A stretch of 63,647 bases of DNA. It comes from Pelagophyceae sp. CCMP2097. Taxonomy: Eukaryota > Sar > Pelagophyceae. The notes below the pieces were generated by a model. It did not search any database, was not told the origin of the DNA, and was given only the letters and a program-made list of their open reading frames with translations. A program made the translations under genes and the position numbers. Below, piece after piece: positions 11,012 to 23,760 of the stretch. Each line of letters opens with the position of its first letter. Within the stretch, counting starts at the first letter, position 1. The DNA lies in the NCBI GenBank assembly GCA_026770575.1, contig MU657210.1, positions 287,116 to 350,762 on the forward strand, in the 5' to 3' direction.

Positions 11012-14000
11012 ATGAAGGAGCCGAAGAAGCTGTTTGGGTCGCGGTCGACGCCGGGCCTATTGACGCAGGACCTCACGGCCGAGTCGGCGCTGGCGACGAT
11101 GAGCAAGAGGCACGTTTTGATGAAGCCGCACCGCATGCAGCAGGGCTTGCTGCGCCAGTCCTCGTCGGCGGTGACGCTGCCGCCCGGGGCGCGGTCCGGC
11201 GCGGCGCTGCCCCCGCGCGGCCAGACGGCGTCGACGTTTGAGGGCGACTTTGACGGCGCGTCGGCGCGGTGGCAGACGGCCATGCTCGAAACGGCCATGC
11301 TCGACTCGGTCGTCTCTTTGCCCGAAAACGCGGCGGCGGCGCCGCGCGAGAGCACGTTTTTGGAGTCGCTGCATCTGACGGCGGCGCAGATGGATTCGTT
11401 CGTGGAAGACGCGGGGAGCTTTTTGTACCTCTCTCATGCTACCCCAGCGGTTGAAAAGCGAAACGCGGGCGCGCGCCACGACGGCAGCGTCTACGACCTC
11501 GTCGTCGTCGCCCACGCCGACGTCGACCCCTCTGATTATTTCACGCTGTCTTGCAGCGGGACGACGCACTTTACAGGCGAGGACTCTGAATTCTCGCCGC
11601 TGCAGCAGTGGGAGCGCGAGTACGGTTTGTACCACCGCATGCGCCGGATTACCTTCTTCCGCAAATACAGGGCTTGGAAGACGTTTTCGACTTGGAAGAA
11701 GAACGTGAAGCAGCGAAAGATTAAAGGTGCTGTCGCCTCTTTGAAGGGCAGTCTCTTCCTCTTCGTGCCCGCGCTGCGCGACGCTCTCCTCAAAGTCCAG
11801 GCTCTGTGCCAGCAGACGGTCTCTTTGCGGCTGCTGGAGGCGCGGTCGGGGAAGACGTACGAGCTGGCCGACCTGGCAGAAGCCCAGCGCGGCCTTTTAA
11901 GACTCCGCGCCGAGTCGTTGGTGCTCTTCTCGTCGCACGTGCAGTCGCTCGCGCGAGCTGCGTGCGATCACGTCGTCGACGCTTTTTTGCAGGCGGCGAA
12001 GATTGTCGCGGACCACAGGATGACCTTCATGGAACGCGCCTCGCTGCGCAGCGAGTGCCGCAAACTCACTCGCTTCCTCCGTCTCGTCGACTTCCACGTC
12101 GTTTCGACTCTGCGAGACCTCGCTTTGGAAAGTGCCGCGGCGGCTTTGGAGCTAGTCTGCCCGCAGCAGTCGCCCCAAAACTCGGTAGACTACGGCGTCG
12201 ACGACTTTGGCGAGGCGGCGGCGGCGGACTCGGAGAGCGAGGACGACGACGGCGAATTCAAGGTGGACAAGTACGCGCCTTTGCTCAGGATCGAGGTGTC
12301 CTTCGCCCAGGGCAAGCCCGCCTTCACGCCGTCGTTGATAGACGTGCAGCGCGCCTTCGAGGCCATCATCTCCGACTCTTTAAAGGTGATTGGCATCCCG
12401 GACCGCATCTTCGCGCACCCGGACCTGGCTCTGTACATCATGTCGGACGCCGACGACGCGGCGGATGCGCAGGGCCGCGAAGACGCAGGCGCGCAGCCCG
12501 ACGTCTCGACGGAGCCCTCGTTCAAGCGCACCTGCGCGGGCATCCAGGCCCGCCTGGCAGAATGCTTCAAAGGCGCCGAGGAGCACTCGGTGGTCTTTGC
12601 GCCGTTTCACGCCGAGGCGTCCGCGAACGCGCAATTCCTCGAGGACCACCGCGGCGCCTTTGGAGCCGCGCAGGGCAACGTCGACCTCGTGGCCTACGCA
12701 AAGGCCGTCGTGGAGTACCGCGCCCAGGTCGTGGCCTTTGCGGACCAGGTGCCGCGGAGCGCCGACGTCGGGGTGCTCCGCGTCGACTCTGTCGCTCTCA
12801 AAAGTTCCTTGGCGCCGAGCCCGCGCCACTGCCTCGCCGCTTTAGAGGCGCACCTCCCGCAGTTGATGGACGCCGGCTTCAAGGTCTTGCTCGACAAGTT
12901 GGGCGAGCTGCTGCCGGTGGTGACGGGCAACCCGCCCAACGTGACTGCTTTCGTGACGAAGAAGCGCGTGGTGCGCGAGGCGCAAGAGGCTTTCGAGGGC
13001 TTCAAGGCGGACCAGCAGAAGCTGGTGGCCATGGCGGCTTTGATGGAGGCAGAGGCGTGGGACGTGCCCGAGGACCAAAAGGCACACCTTGTCATGGCAG
13101 ATGAGAACATGACCACTTTAGAGACTGGCGTGCAGATCGCAGAGGGCCGCGAGGAGGAGGACACCAAACGCTTCGCGGCCGAGATTGCGGACGAGGTCCC
13201 GAGGCTCGTCAAGGCCGTCGGGGCAGTACGCGAGCAATTAGATCAAGCCTCTGTCGCCTCTTTGGAGGAGGCGCCCGACGCCGTCTTGGCGTTTTTGGAC
13301 CAGCAGGCTTCTGCGCTGGGCAAGTTGAAGGCTCGGAGTGCGACTTTGGCGGATTATCAGCAGGAATTGGCGCAGGACGTTTACGAGTACGACACCATGG
13401 ACGAAGTGTCCGCCGACCTCGCCCTGAAGCTCCGGCTCTGGCGCGGCGTCAAGGAGTGGTCCTCGCTCACCGCGGGCTGGGTGGTCTCACCTTTGGGTGT
13501 CATTGACACAGACGAGTTGGAAAAGCAGGTCCTCGCCTACAACAAGACTGTTTTCCAAGCGAGCAAAGGCCTGCCGGGCAACCCCGTCGTGCCCAGGCTC
13601 AAGGAGAGCGTGGACCAGTTCACGCCCGTGCTGCCAGTCGTCGTGAATCTGCGCAACACGTCGCTGCAGGACCGGCACTGGGCCGCGATCCACCAGCTTG
13701 TGGGGTTTAAAATTCAAGGCGACGCGGCCTTTACTTTGGGCGACATTGTGGACAAGGGCGTCTCCAAGTTCCACGCCGAGATCACTGCCATCGCGACGAA
13801 CGCGACGCAGGAGAGCGTCTTGGAAGAGATGATGGCCAAAGTGACAACTGCCTGGTCGTCCGCCGAGCTGCCCGTGCTGGACTACAAGGACGTCAAGGAC
13901 CTCTTCATCCTCGGCGACACGAGCGAGGTGATTGCTTCTCTAGACGAATCTTTAGTCACGGTGAACACGGTTTTGGGCTCGCGCTACGTCGGCGGCATCC

Positions 14001-17000
14001 GCCCTTTCGTGGAAAAGTGGAGGAAAGACTTGATGCTCTTCCAGGACACGCTGGACGAGTGGCTCGCCTGCCAACGGGCGTGGATGTATTTGGAGTCGAT
14101 CTTCTCCTCGCCGGACATCATCAGGCAGTTGCCGGCGGCGGCCAAGCAGTTCGCAGCGGTTGATAAGTCCTGGAAGGCCATCATGAAGACGACGGCCGAC
14201 GACGCCATGGCTTTAAAAGCCTGCTGCGTCAAGGACCGGCGCGAGACGTTTGTCTCGCACAATGCGACTTTGGATAAGATTCAGAAATCGCTCGAAGAAT
14301 ACTTGGAGACCAAATGCGCCGCCTTCCCGCGCTTCTACTTCCTCTCCAACGACGAGTTGCTGGAGATCCTCTCCCAGTCCAAGGACCCGCAGGCCGTGCA
14401 GCCGCACATGCGCAAGTGGTGCGTTTCCTTTTGATGCCGACGTTTCGAGAGATACGCTCAGTGTGCCAAAGTCCTTTCGGCCCCAATAGCTTCGACAACC
14501 TCGTCAAGCTGGAGTTTGGCGACGAGCCCGGGTCCATGGACATTCACGCCATGTTCAGCGGCGAGGGCGAGCGCGTGGCTTTGGGGAAGAACTTGAAGGC
14601 GCGCGGCAACGTCGAGGACTGGCTCACGGCGGTGGAGCAGCGCATGAAGCAGTCTTTGAACGCGGCGATGAAGGTCGGCCTCGTGGACTACGACGGGCGC
14701 GCGCGTTCGGAGTGGGTCTTGGACCACCCGGGACAGATCGTGGCCACCGTCGCCCAAATGACGTGGGCGCGCGACACCGAGGCCGCCTTCAGCGCGGAGG
14801 ACGAGATGCAAGGCATGCACACCTGGTTCGACGCCAACGTGGACTCGCTCCGAGCGCTCATCGAGAAGATCCGCGGGCCGCTCCCGTCTTTGCAGCGCCA
14901 CAAAATCGTCGCCTTGGTCACGACGGACGTCCACGCGCGCGACATCGTCGAGGAGCTGTGCCAGAAGCGCATCTCCACGAAAGGCGACTTCTTGTGGATG
15001 CAGCAGCTCAGGTAACTAATCGTTAAACATTCAAATCCTCCTTATCTTTATATTTTAGGTACTACTGGGAAATGCTGCCAGAGGGCGAAGACTGCCTCAT
15101 CCGCCACTCCGACGCCGAGATCGGCTACGGCTACGAGTACATGGGCTGCACCTCTCGACTCGTCATCACGCCGCTGACGGACAGGTGCTGGCTCACGCTG
15201 ACTGGGAGCTACGGCTTGAAGCTCGGCGCCGCGCCCGCGGGCCCCGCGGGCACCGGCAAGACCGAGTCGAGCAAGGACCTGGCAAAGGCCATGGCCATCC
15301 AGTGCGTCGTCTTCAACTGCTCCGACCAGGTCAGTCCAAAGATGCCTCGTTTGGTATCCCGAGTTTTGGTTGCTCGTATCGTGGAATCCCGTATCCAACC
15401 GTGCACCTCTAGATCGACTACAAGATGATGGGCAAGCTCTTCCGCGGCCTGGCGCAGTCCGGGTCCTGGACGTGAGTCGCCGCGCCTGGATGCCTCTGGA
15501 CCAGAGGTCCCTGGATTGTGGGTTTGCAAGGAACCGAGCGGCGCGTGCCTCGACGGAATTCCTAGGTGCCTCGACGAGTTCAACCGCATCGACATTGAGG
15601 TGCTCTCGGTCATCGCGCAGCAGCTCTTGGTGCTGCGCGAGGGGAGGGTGGCGCAGAAGACTTCGATCAACTTTATGGGCGTCGAGATTCGACTCGTGGA
15701 CCACCACGTCATCATCACGATGAACCCGGGCTACGCCGGCCGAACGGAGCTGCCGGACAACTTGCAGGTCTGCTTCCGGCCCGTGTCGATGATGGTCCCC
15801 AACTACGCTCTCATTGCGGAAATCATGCTCTTCGCAGAGGGCTTCGGGGACGCAAAGACGCTGTCGCGCAAGATGTGCAAGCTCTACATTCTGTGCTCGG
15901 AGCAGCTCTCGCAGCAGCCGCACTACGATTATGGGTTGCGCGCCGTGAAATCCGTGCTCGTCATGGCCGGCGGCTTGAAGAGAGACAACCCGACAATCCC
16001 GGAAGACCTCGTCCTGATCCGCGCGTTGCGCGACTCCAACCTGCCAAAGTTCTTAGCCGACGACATCCCGCTCTTCTTCGCCATTATCGCTGATCTATTC
16101 CCGGGCGTCGTGGTCCCGGAAAACGACTACGGCGAGTTCCAAACGACCATGGAGGCCGAGATATCAAAGGCGGGGTTGCAGAACGTGCCGGGGTTCCACA
16201 CCAAGGTGATCCAAATGTTCGATATCTTCAACATTCGCTTCGGGGCGACGCTCGTCGGGCCCACGGGATCGGGCAAGTCGACTTGCTACCGCATCTTGGC
16301 CGCCATCATGGGCTCTTTGTTCAAAGCCGGCTCGGCGAACCCGCAGTACCAAGAAGTCAAATTCGAGATTCTGAACCCAAAGTGCATCACCATGGGCGAA
16401 CTCTACGGCGAAGTCAACTCGGTGACGCAGGAATGGCGAGACGGCCTTGCTTCCACCATCATGCGCCGCGCCGTGGGCGACGAGTCGCAAGTGCGCAAGT
16501 GGACCGTGTTCGACGGTCCGATTGACGCTCTCTGGATCGAGAACATGAACACGGTGCTCGACGACAACATGACTCTGTGCCTCGCCAACGGCGAGCGCAT
16601 CAAGCTCAAAGTCGAAATGAAGATGCTCTTTGAAGTGATGGACTTGGCAGTCGCGTCGCCGGCCACGGTTTCCAGAATCGGCGTCGTCTTCCTCACGCCG
16701 TCGGACTTGGGCTGGATGCCGTACGTCACGTCGTGGTCGAAAAGGTTCAACGTCTCCGAAGACGCCATCGTCTCGACGTCGGCTCTGGAGCCGGCGCGGG
16801 CCCGCGTCTGCACTTTATTCGGGAATTACTTCCAGAAGACTCTCACCTTCCAACGGCGCAAATTGAAGGAACCGGTGGGCTGCGTGGAGATCCAGCTGGC
16901 CACGTCCTGCGCCACTCTGTTCGAGTCGTTGTTCGCCCAGGCGCCGTTCGAGGCCTACGCAAAGGCGCCCGAGGCGCTCTTGCGCTTGGTGGAGAAGCTC

Positions 17001-20000
17001 TTCTTCTTCGCCTTGGTCTGGTCCGTTGGAGGCAGCATTAACGCCGACGGCCACCAGGCTTTTGATGCCTTCGTCCGAGATCTCTTCGAGCAGGCGGCGC
17101 TCGATCTGCCGCCGACGGGCTTGTGCTACGACTACTTCGTCTCGACGAAGGCTGGGGACAAGCCGGGGGGCAAGTTTGAGGCCTGGAAGAAGATGGTCCC
17201 AAACTTCGCCTTTGACAAAAGCGCCCAGTACACGGCCATCGTCGTCCCGACCGAAGACACGACCCGATTCTCGTTCTTGATGCGCACGCTGATCGTCATG
17301 GACAAGCCCGTCTTCGTCACGGGCGTCACGGGCACGGGCAAGACGGTCATGGTCCAGTCCCAATTAAAGGCTCTAGAGCCTTCGGTGGAGGACGGCGGTC
17401 TGGGCGTCTTGCCCATCTTCCTCAACTTCTCGGCGCAGACGCTGTCGTTGGTGACGCAGGCCACGATTGAGTCGAAGCTCGAAAAGAAGCGCAAGAACCT
17501 CCTGGGCGCGCCCGCGGGCCGGCGCGTCGTCTGCTTCGTCGACGACATCAACATGCCGTTGGTGGAGTCGTACGGCGCGCAGGCGCCCGTGGAGCTGATG
17601 AGGCAGTTCCTGGACTACAGGGGGTTTTACGACCGTTCCAAGCTCTTTTGGAAGGACGTCACGGACATGATTATTTTTACGGCAGCGGCCCCGCCCGGCG
17701 GCGGCCGCGCCGAGGTGACGCCCAGGTTCACCCGGCACTTCAACGTCCTCTGCGTCCCGCCGGCTTCCGAGTCGGTCTTGACGCTGATCTTTGAATCCAT
17801 CTTCGCCGGATTTATGCACGGCTTCGAAAAGGACCTCCAGAGGCTGGTCAAGCCCGTCGTCGCCGCGACCATCGAAGTCTACAACACCATCTCCTCGGAG
17901 CTCCTCCCGACGCCTGCGAAATTCCACTACTCGTTCAACCTCAGAGACGTTTCAAAGGTCTTCCAGGGCCTCTTGATGGTCACGCCCGCAAAGGTCAAGG
18001 ATCCGGAAACGCTCGCAAACCTCTGGGTCCACGAGGCCCAACGAGTCTTCTACGACCGGTTGATCAACACGGACGACCAGGCCTGGTTCGAGCGGCTGGC
18101 CTGCGATCTCCTCACGCGCCACTTGTCCCAGCCGCCGTCGACGCCCGAGGACAAGTTCGGCGAGAATTCCGTCATCTTCGCCGACTTTCTGCGCGCCGGC
18201 GTCGACGTCGAGTCGCGCCGGTACGAGCTGGGCGACGTGGCGAACATCACCCGGATCCTGAACGACACGCTGGACGAGTACAACGTCTCGTTCCCGACGA
18301 CGATGAACTTGGTCTTCTTCGCCGACGCCGTGCGGCACGTCTGCCGCATGTCGCGCATTTTGAGGCAGCCGCGGGGCAACGCCATGCTCGTCGGCGTGGG
18401 TGGCTCGGGGAAGCAGTCCACCACGCGCATGGCATCGTGCGACCCCGCGCCCGGCGATATCTGGACCGCCGCAGCGAAGACGGGCCACGAGCGGCAGCGG
18501 CGGCGGCACCGGGGACTCGATTGTCCTCGCGAAAGACGCGCGATGAGTCGACTGCGTTTCTCTAGGTTCATTTCGGAGATGCCATGCCTCCAGATCGAAA
18601 TCTCGCGGGGCTACGGCCTCAAGGACTTTCGCGAAGACGTGAAGCAGTTCATGCTCAAGACTGGCGTCGAGGGCACTCCAATCGTTTTCCTGTTTACGGA
18701 CACGCAAGTCGTGGAAGAATCCATGCTCGAGGACATTAATTCAATCTTGAACTCGGGCGAGATCCCAAACCTCTTCCCCCAGGACGAGCTCGACAAGATC
18801 TGCTCCGACATGATCCCCGTCTGCACCGCCCTCGGCGTGCCCGCCTCGAGAGACGCGTGCGTGGCCACGTTCACGCAGAGAGTCTGGGACAAGCTGCACA
18901 TTGTCCTCTGCATGTCGCCCGTCGGCGACGCGCTCCGCGTGCGCTGCCGACAGTTCCCGTCGCTGATCAACTGTGAGTCGTGTTTGTTTCCGGGTTTCCG
19001 TCGTACGTTGTTCCGGGTTTCCGTCAAACGTGGGCAACAGGTACGACCATCGACTGGTTCCTCAGCTGGCCCCAGTCCGCTCTGGAAAAGGTCGCGTCGC
19101 ACTTCCTCTCTTCCGTGCACTTGGGCTCCGGGTCGGACGCTTTAGAGGTCGAGCACCGCGAGGCGATTGTCTCGCTGTGCGTGAGAGTGCACACGTCGAT
19201 CAACGAGACGGGCGAGCAGTTCTACGCGGCTCTCCGTCGTCGGACGTACACGACGCCAAAGTCGTACTTGGATCTGATCAACATGTACTCTGGGCGGTTG
19301 AATGATTTACAGGCCCAAGTCGACTTGAAGATCGAGCAGATGACCACGGGCACTCTCAAGCTCACCGAGACGGAAGGCATCGTCGAGGGTCTGCGGGCGG
19401 AGCTGACGCAGCTGCAGCCTGTCCTCGACGAAAAGGCGGCCGGGGCGGAGGTGATGCTGAAGCAGGTGGCCATCGACCAGGCGGACGCGGACGTGGTCCG
19501 GGAAAAGGTGGCAGCCGAGGAAGCGGCTTTAAAAAAGCAGAGCGCCGAGGTCAAGGCCATCGCGGACGACGCGCAGGCGGACCTGGACGTGGCCATGCCC
19601 GCGCTGAACTCTGCTGTGAAAGCGCTCAATTCGCTGACGAAGAATGACATTTCCGAGGTCAAGGCGTTCAAGTCGCCGGCGCCCGCTGTCAAGATCACCA
19701 TGGAGGGCATCTGCATCATGCTCGAGCGTTCGAAGGTCGACTGGGACGAGGCGAAGCGTGTCCTCGGGGACGCGCAGTTCCTGGACAAGTTGAAAGGGTA
19801 CGACAAGGACAACATGAAGCCGGACGTGATCAAGAAGATTTCAAAGTACATCGTCATGCCCGAGATGCAAGTCGAACTCGTGGCAAAGGTCTCTTCGGCG
19901 GCCAAGGGTCTGTGCATGTGGATCCACGCCATGGTCGTTTATAACAAGGTCGCAAAAGACGTGGGCCCGAAGAAGGCGCGGTTGGACGAGATGAACTCCG

Positions 20001-23000
20001 TCTTGTTCGCGGCCAACGCTTCGCTCCAGGAGAAGCAGGACGCTCTCGCGGCCGTGGTGTCCAAGGTGGCCAAGCTGCAGGAGCAGTGCGCCGCGACTGT
20101 GGAAGAGAAAGAGGACTTGATGCGGGCCCAGGCCCAGACGGCGTTGCGCCTTCAGAATGCGGAGAAGTTGACTTCCGGCTTGGCATCCGAGGGAGTCCGG
20201 TGGAAGACCAATTTGGACATCTTCTCGCACCAAAGAGTCGCGCTGATCGGCGACACTCTGCTCGCGTGCGCCGCGATTTCGTACTACGGCCCGTTCACCG
20301 GGTCGTACCGCGCCAAGCTCGTCTCCGGCTGGCTGGAAGAGGCGATGCAGCGAGACCTGCCCTGCAGCGCCAACTCGTCTTTGATGGACACTTTAGGGGA
20401 CGCGGTCTTAGTCCGGGAGTGGCAGACGCAATTCTTGCCTACGGACGACGTCTCCACCAACAACGCCATCTTGGTGACGCAAGGCCGGCGGTGGCCTTTG
20501 ATGATCGACCCGCAGGCGCAGGCGAACAGGTGGATCCGGAAGATGGAAGAAAAAGATGGTTTGATGACGACGACCATGTCGGACATCAACCTGCTGAGGT
20601 CTTTAGAATCGGCGATTCGCAACGGGAAGCCTCTCCTCATCGAGGATGTCCACGAGGCCATCGAGCCGGCGCTGGAGACGGTGCTGCAGCGCGCGACGTT
20701 TAAACAGGGCACGCGCACTTTGATCCGTTTGGGCGATTCGAACGTCGACTACGATGACAACTTTCGACTCTACATGACCTCAAAGCTGCCAAACCCGCAT
20801 TACCTGCCAGAGGTCTGCATCAAGGTGACGGTCATCAACTTCACCGTGACGATGGAGGGTTTGGAGGACCAGCTGCTCGGGGACGTGGTCAAGGCGGAGC
20901 GGCCAGAGGTGGAGCGGAAGAACGTGCAGTTGGTCGTGCAAATGTCCACGGACAAGAAGAAGCTGGCGGAGATCGAGGCGGAGATCCTGCGAAGGCTGAG
21001 CGAGTCCGAGGGCAACATCCTCGACGATGTGGATTTGATCAACACCTTGGCGGATTCCAAAAAGTTCTCAAAGATGATCAACGAGCGACTCGAGGCGGCG
21101 GAGGTGACGAAGAAGGAGATCAACGAGGCGCGAGAGGAGTACCGCACCGTGGCCACGCGCGGGTCTTTGCTTTATTTTGTCATTGCGGACTTGGCGACCA
21201 TCGACCCCATGTACCAGTACTCTTTGCAATATTACCAGGCGCTCTTCGTCCAGTGCATGCACGATGCGGATCTCGCCGAAGATGCCCTGCAGCGGCTGCA
21301 GATTCTGATCGAGACGTCGACTCTGGTGATTTACGCAAACATTTGTCGGGGGCTCTTCGAAAAGGACAAAGTCCTTTTTTCCGCCTTACTGGCCTTTAGC
21401 ATCTTGAGGCACGCGCTCGAGATCCGCTCCGCGGAGTGGAACTTGCTCATCCGCGGCGCCGGGGTCCAGGACCGCACCAAGCAGCCTAAAAACCCGCAGC
21501 CTGCCAAGATGCCCGACGTTTCGTGGGACATGATATGCGTCATGGACCAACTCGCGCCGGCGCCCGGGAGCGAAGAGGCGCCGTTCCCGGGCATTTGCAA
21601 GCATCTGACGGACCGCTTCGATTCCTGGGCCGGCTGGCTCGCCTCCAGCGACCCGTGCGCTGCGGCGCTGCCGGCGCCGTTCAACGAGACGGCGTCGTCA
21701 TTCGCCAAGCTGATTGCGATCCGCGCGCTGCGAGACGACAAGGCTCTGCTCTCGATCAATTCCTACGTCCGGCAGCAGTTCGGCGACGCGCTGGCGGATT
21801 CGCCTTCGGGCAAGATGGACGACATTTACGCCGACCTGGACAACGCCACGCCCTGCATCTTCATCCTTTCAAAGGGGACGGACCCGACGGGGCTTTTGCT
21901 GAAGCTGGCGAAGCAAAAGGGCTTCCAGGACCGGCTGGACGTCGTCTCGCTGGGCCAGGGCCAGGGCCCGACGGCCGAGGCTTTAGTTGGCAAGGGCGCT
22001 GTGTCGGGCGACTGGGTCTTGCTGCAGAACTGCATGCTCGCAAAGTCGTGGATGCACAATTTAGAGCAGATGGTTTTCAAGCTCGGCGAGGACCGCGCCA
22101 CGAACGCGGCCACTTTCCGTCTGTTTCTCACGTCGTCGCCGGCGGCGTACTTCCCCGTCAGCGTGCTGCAAAACGGCGTCAAGATGACCAACGAGCCGCC
22201 AAAGGGCATCCGCGCGAATCTGTTGAGGTCGTATCAGAACCTGGTCCGGCCGGAAGACTTTGAGACGTGCGCCAAGCCGCAAGCCTTCAAGCGTTTGCTC
22301 TCGGGCCTCTGCTTCTTCCACGCCAACATCCTGGAGCGCCGGAAGTTTGGGCCGCTCGGCTGGAACATCCGCTACGCCTTTGACGAGTCCGACCTCGAGA
22401 CTTCCATGGCCACCACGAGGCGATTCCTTGACGACCAGGACCGCATCCCCTACGACGCGCTCCTCTTTGTCACGGGCCACATCAATTACGGCGGCCGGGT
22501 CACGGATGACTGGGACAGGAGGGCGCTGCTGACCATCCTCGGCATGTACTTTACGCCAAAGGTCATGGAGAGAGCAGGAGACGACTACGCCCCTTACGCC
22601 TTTTCCAAGAGCGGCACGTACCACCCGGCCTCGACGGGCGCGCTGGAGACGCACACGGCGTATTTCGGCTCTTTACCCATGGTCGACGAGCCTGAGATCT
22701 TTGGGATGCACGAGAACGCGGATATCACGTACAACCGAAACGAGTCCGCCGCTCTGCTCACGTCCATATTGGTCCTGCAGCCGCGCGACGGCGGCGGCGG
22801 CGGCGGCGGCAAGACGGCCGACGAGACGGTGCTGGAGATCATTGCCGACATTGCTTCGAAGATTCCACCGGCGCTGGACGACGAGGACAAGGGCCCGAGG
22901 ACGTTCGTCGTGCAGCCAAACGGCCTGCTGACGTCTTTGGACACGGTGCTGGCCCAGGAAATGGTCAAGTTCAACCGCCTCCTCTCGCGCATGCGTTCCT

Positions 23001-23668
23001 CTCTCAAGGAGCTGCACCGCGCGATCAACGGCTTTGTGATCATGTCGTCGGAGTTAGACGATATGTACGTCTCCTTCACCAACAACGTCCTGCCGCCCGT
23101 CTGGACGGCGGTAAGCTTCGCCACGCTGAAGACGCTCGGGTCGTGGGTCAAGGACACAGTCCAGCGCGTCGAATTCTTCCGCGGCTGGCTCTTGGGCGGC
23201 CTCCCCGTATCCTTCCCGCTCCCGGTCTTCTTCTTCCCCCAAGGGTTCATGACGGGCACGCTGCAGACGTACGCGCGCAAGTACCACGTCGCCATCGACA
23301 CTCTGCAGTTCAAGTACGAGGTGCTGCGCGAGACAGAGTTCGCGCAGGGGCCCGAGGACGGCATCCTCGTCGCGGGTTTGTACCTCGAGGGCGCGCGCTG
23401 GAACTACGACGCTTGGGAGGTGACGGAGTCGCGCGTCGGCGAGATTTACACCAAGATGCCCGTGATCCACTTCCAGCCGGCCGTGGGGCACAATTGCGCG
23501 CCGCACGAGTACGCCTGCCCAGTCTACAAGACGGCCGAGCGCAAGGGAGTGCTCTCCACCACGGGCATGTCGACCAACTTCGTCGTCGCCATCGAACTGC
23601 CCTCGTCCTGCGATCCTGCCGCCTGGGTGCTTGCAGGGGTGGCGTGCTTGTGCAACCTCACGGACTAG
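11012..23668 (+). CDS. Axonemal dynein heavy chain, single-headed inner-arm type (DNAH3/6/7/12-like)
   Basis: This is a full-length motor of 4,054 residues. Seven exons (11012-14418, 14490-15011, 15059-15329, 15413-15471, 15566-18436, 18566-18972, 19041-23668) sum to 12,165 nt in phase. The N-terminal tail and linker include [15 protein letters not shown] near the linker end. The four P-loops are AAA1 GPAGTGKT (about residue 1370), AAA2 GPTGSGKS (1650), AAA3 GVTGTGKT (2005) and AAA4 GVGGSGKQ (2362). The stalk/microtubule-binding region and the C-terminal region follow, ending [16 protein letters not shown]. Length and linker sequence fit inner-arm monomeric dyneins rather than outer-arm chains. 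The protein powers ciliary bending, so a flagellate stage, or recent loss of one, is implied. Residues 1270-1273 of the glycine run GGGGGGG near 22,795 are lineage-specific. The exact DNAH orthologue is uncertain. Confidence 0.96.
15012..15058 (+). repeat. AT-rich 47-nt dynein intron related to intergenic sequence (introner candidate)
   Basis: This intron begins GTAACT and ends TTTTAG and is far more AT-rich than its neighbours. By eye, 15014-15055 matches 30161-30202 in the intergenic AT-rich island at 38 of 42 positions, including an uninterrupted 19-base match. No other intron in this gene shares it. The splice is secure because the joined codons read RYYWEML in the family-conserved region. 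Confidence 0.75.
18973..19040 (+). repeat. Dynein intron with internal duplication
   Basis: This 68-nt GTGAGT...CAACAG intron holds two near-identical copies of TTCCGGGTTTCCGTC about 23 nt apart. Splicing restores NCTTIDWF, a conserved dynein sequence. Confidence 0.75.
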
Positions 23669-23760
23669 TAACCGTATTCATTGTTTGGCCCACAGATACA
23701 ATTGGAAGGACCAGAGGGGAGCCGAGTCACGCGAGGCAGGCTTGCTTGGAAAGAGGCAGA

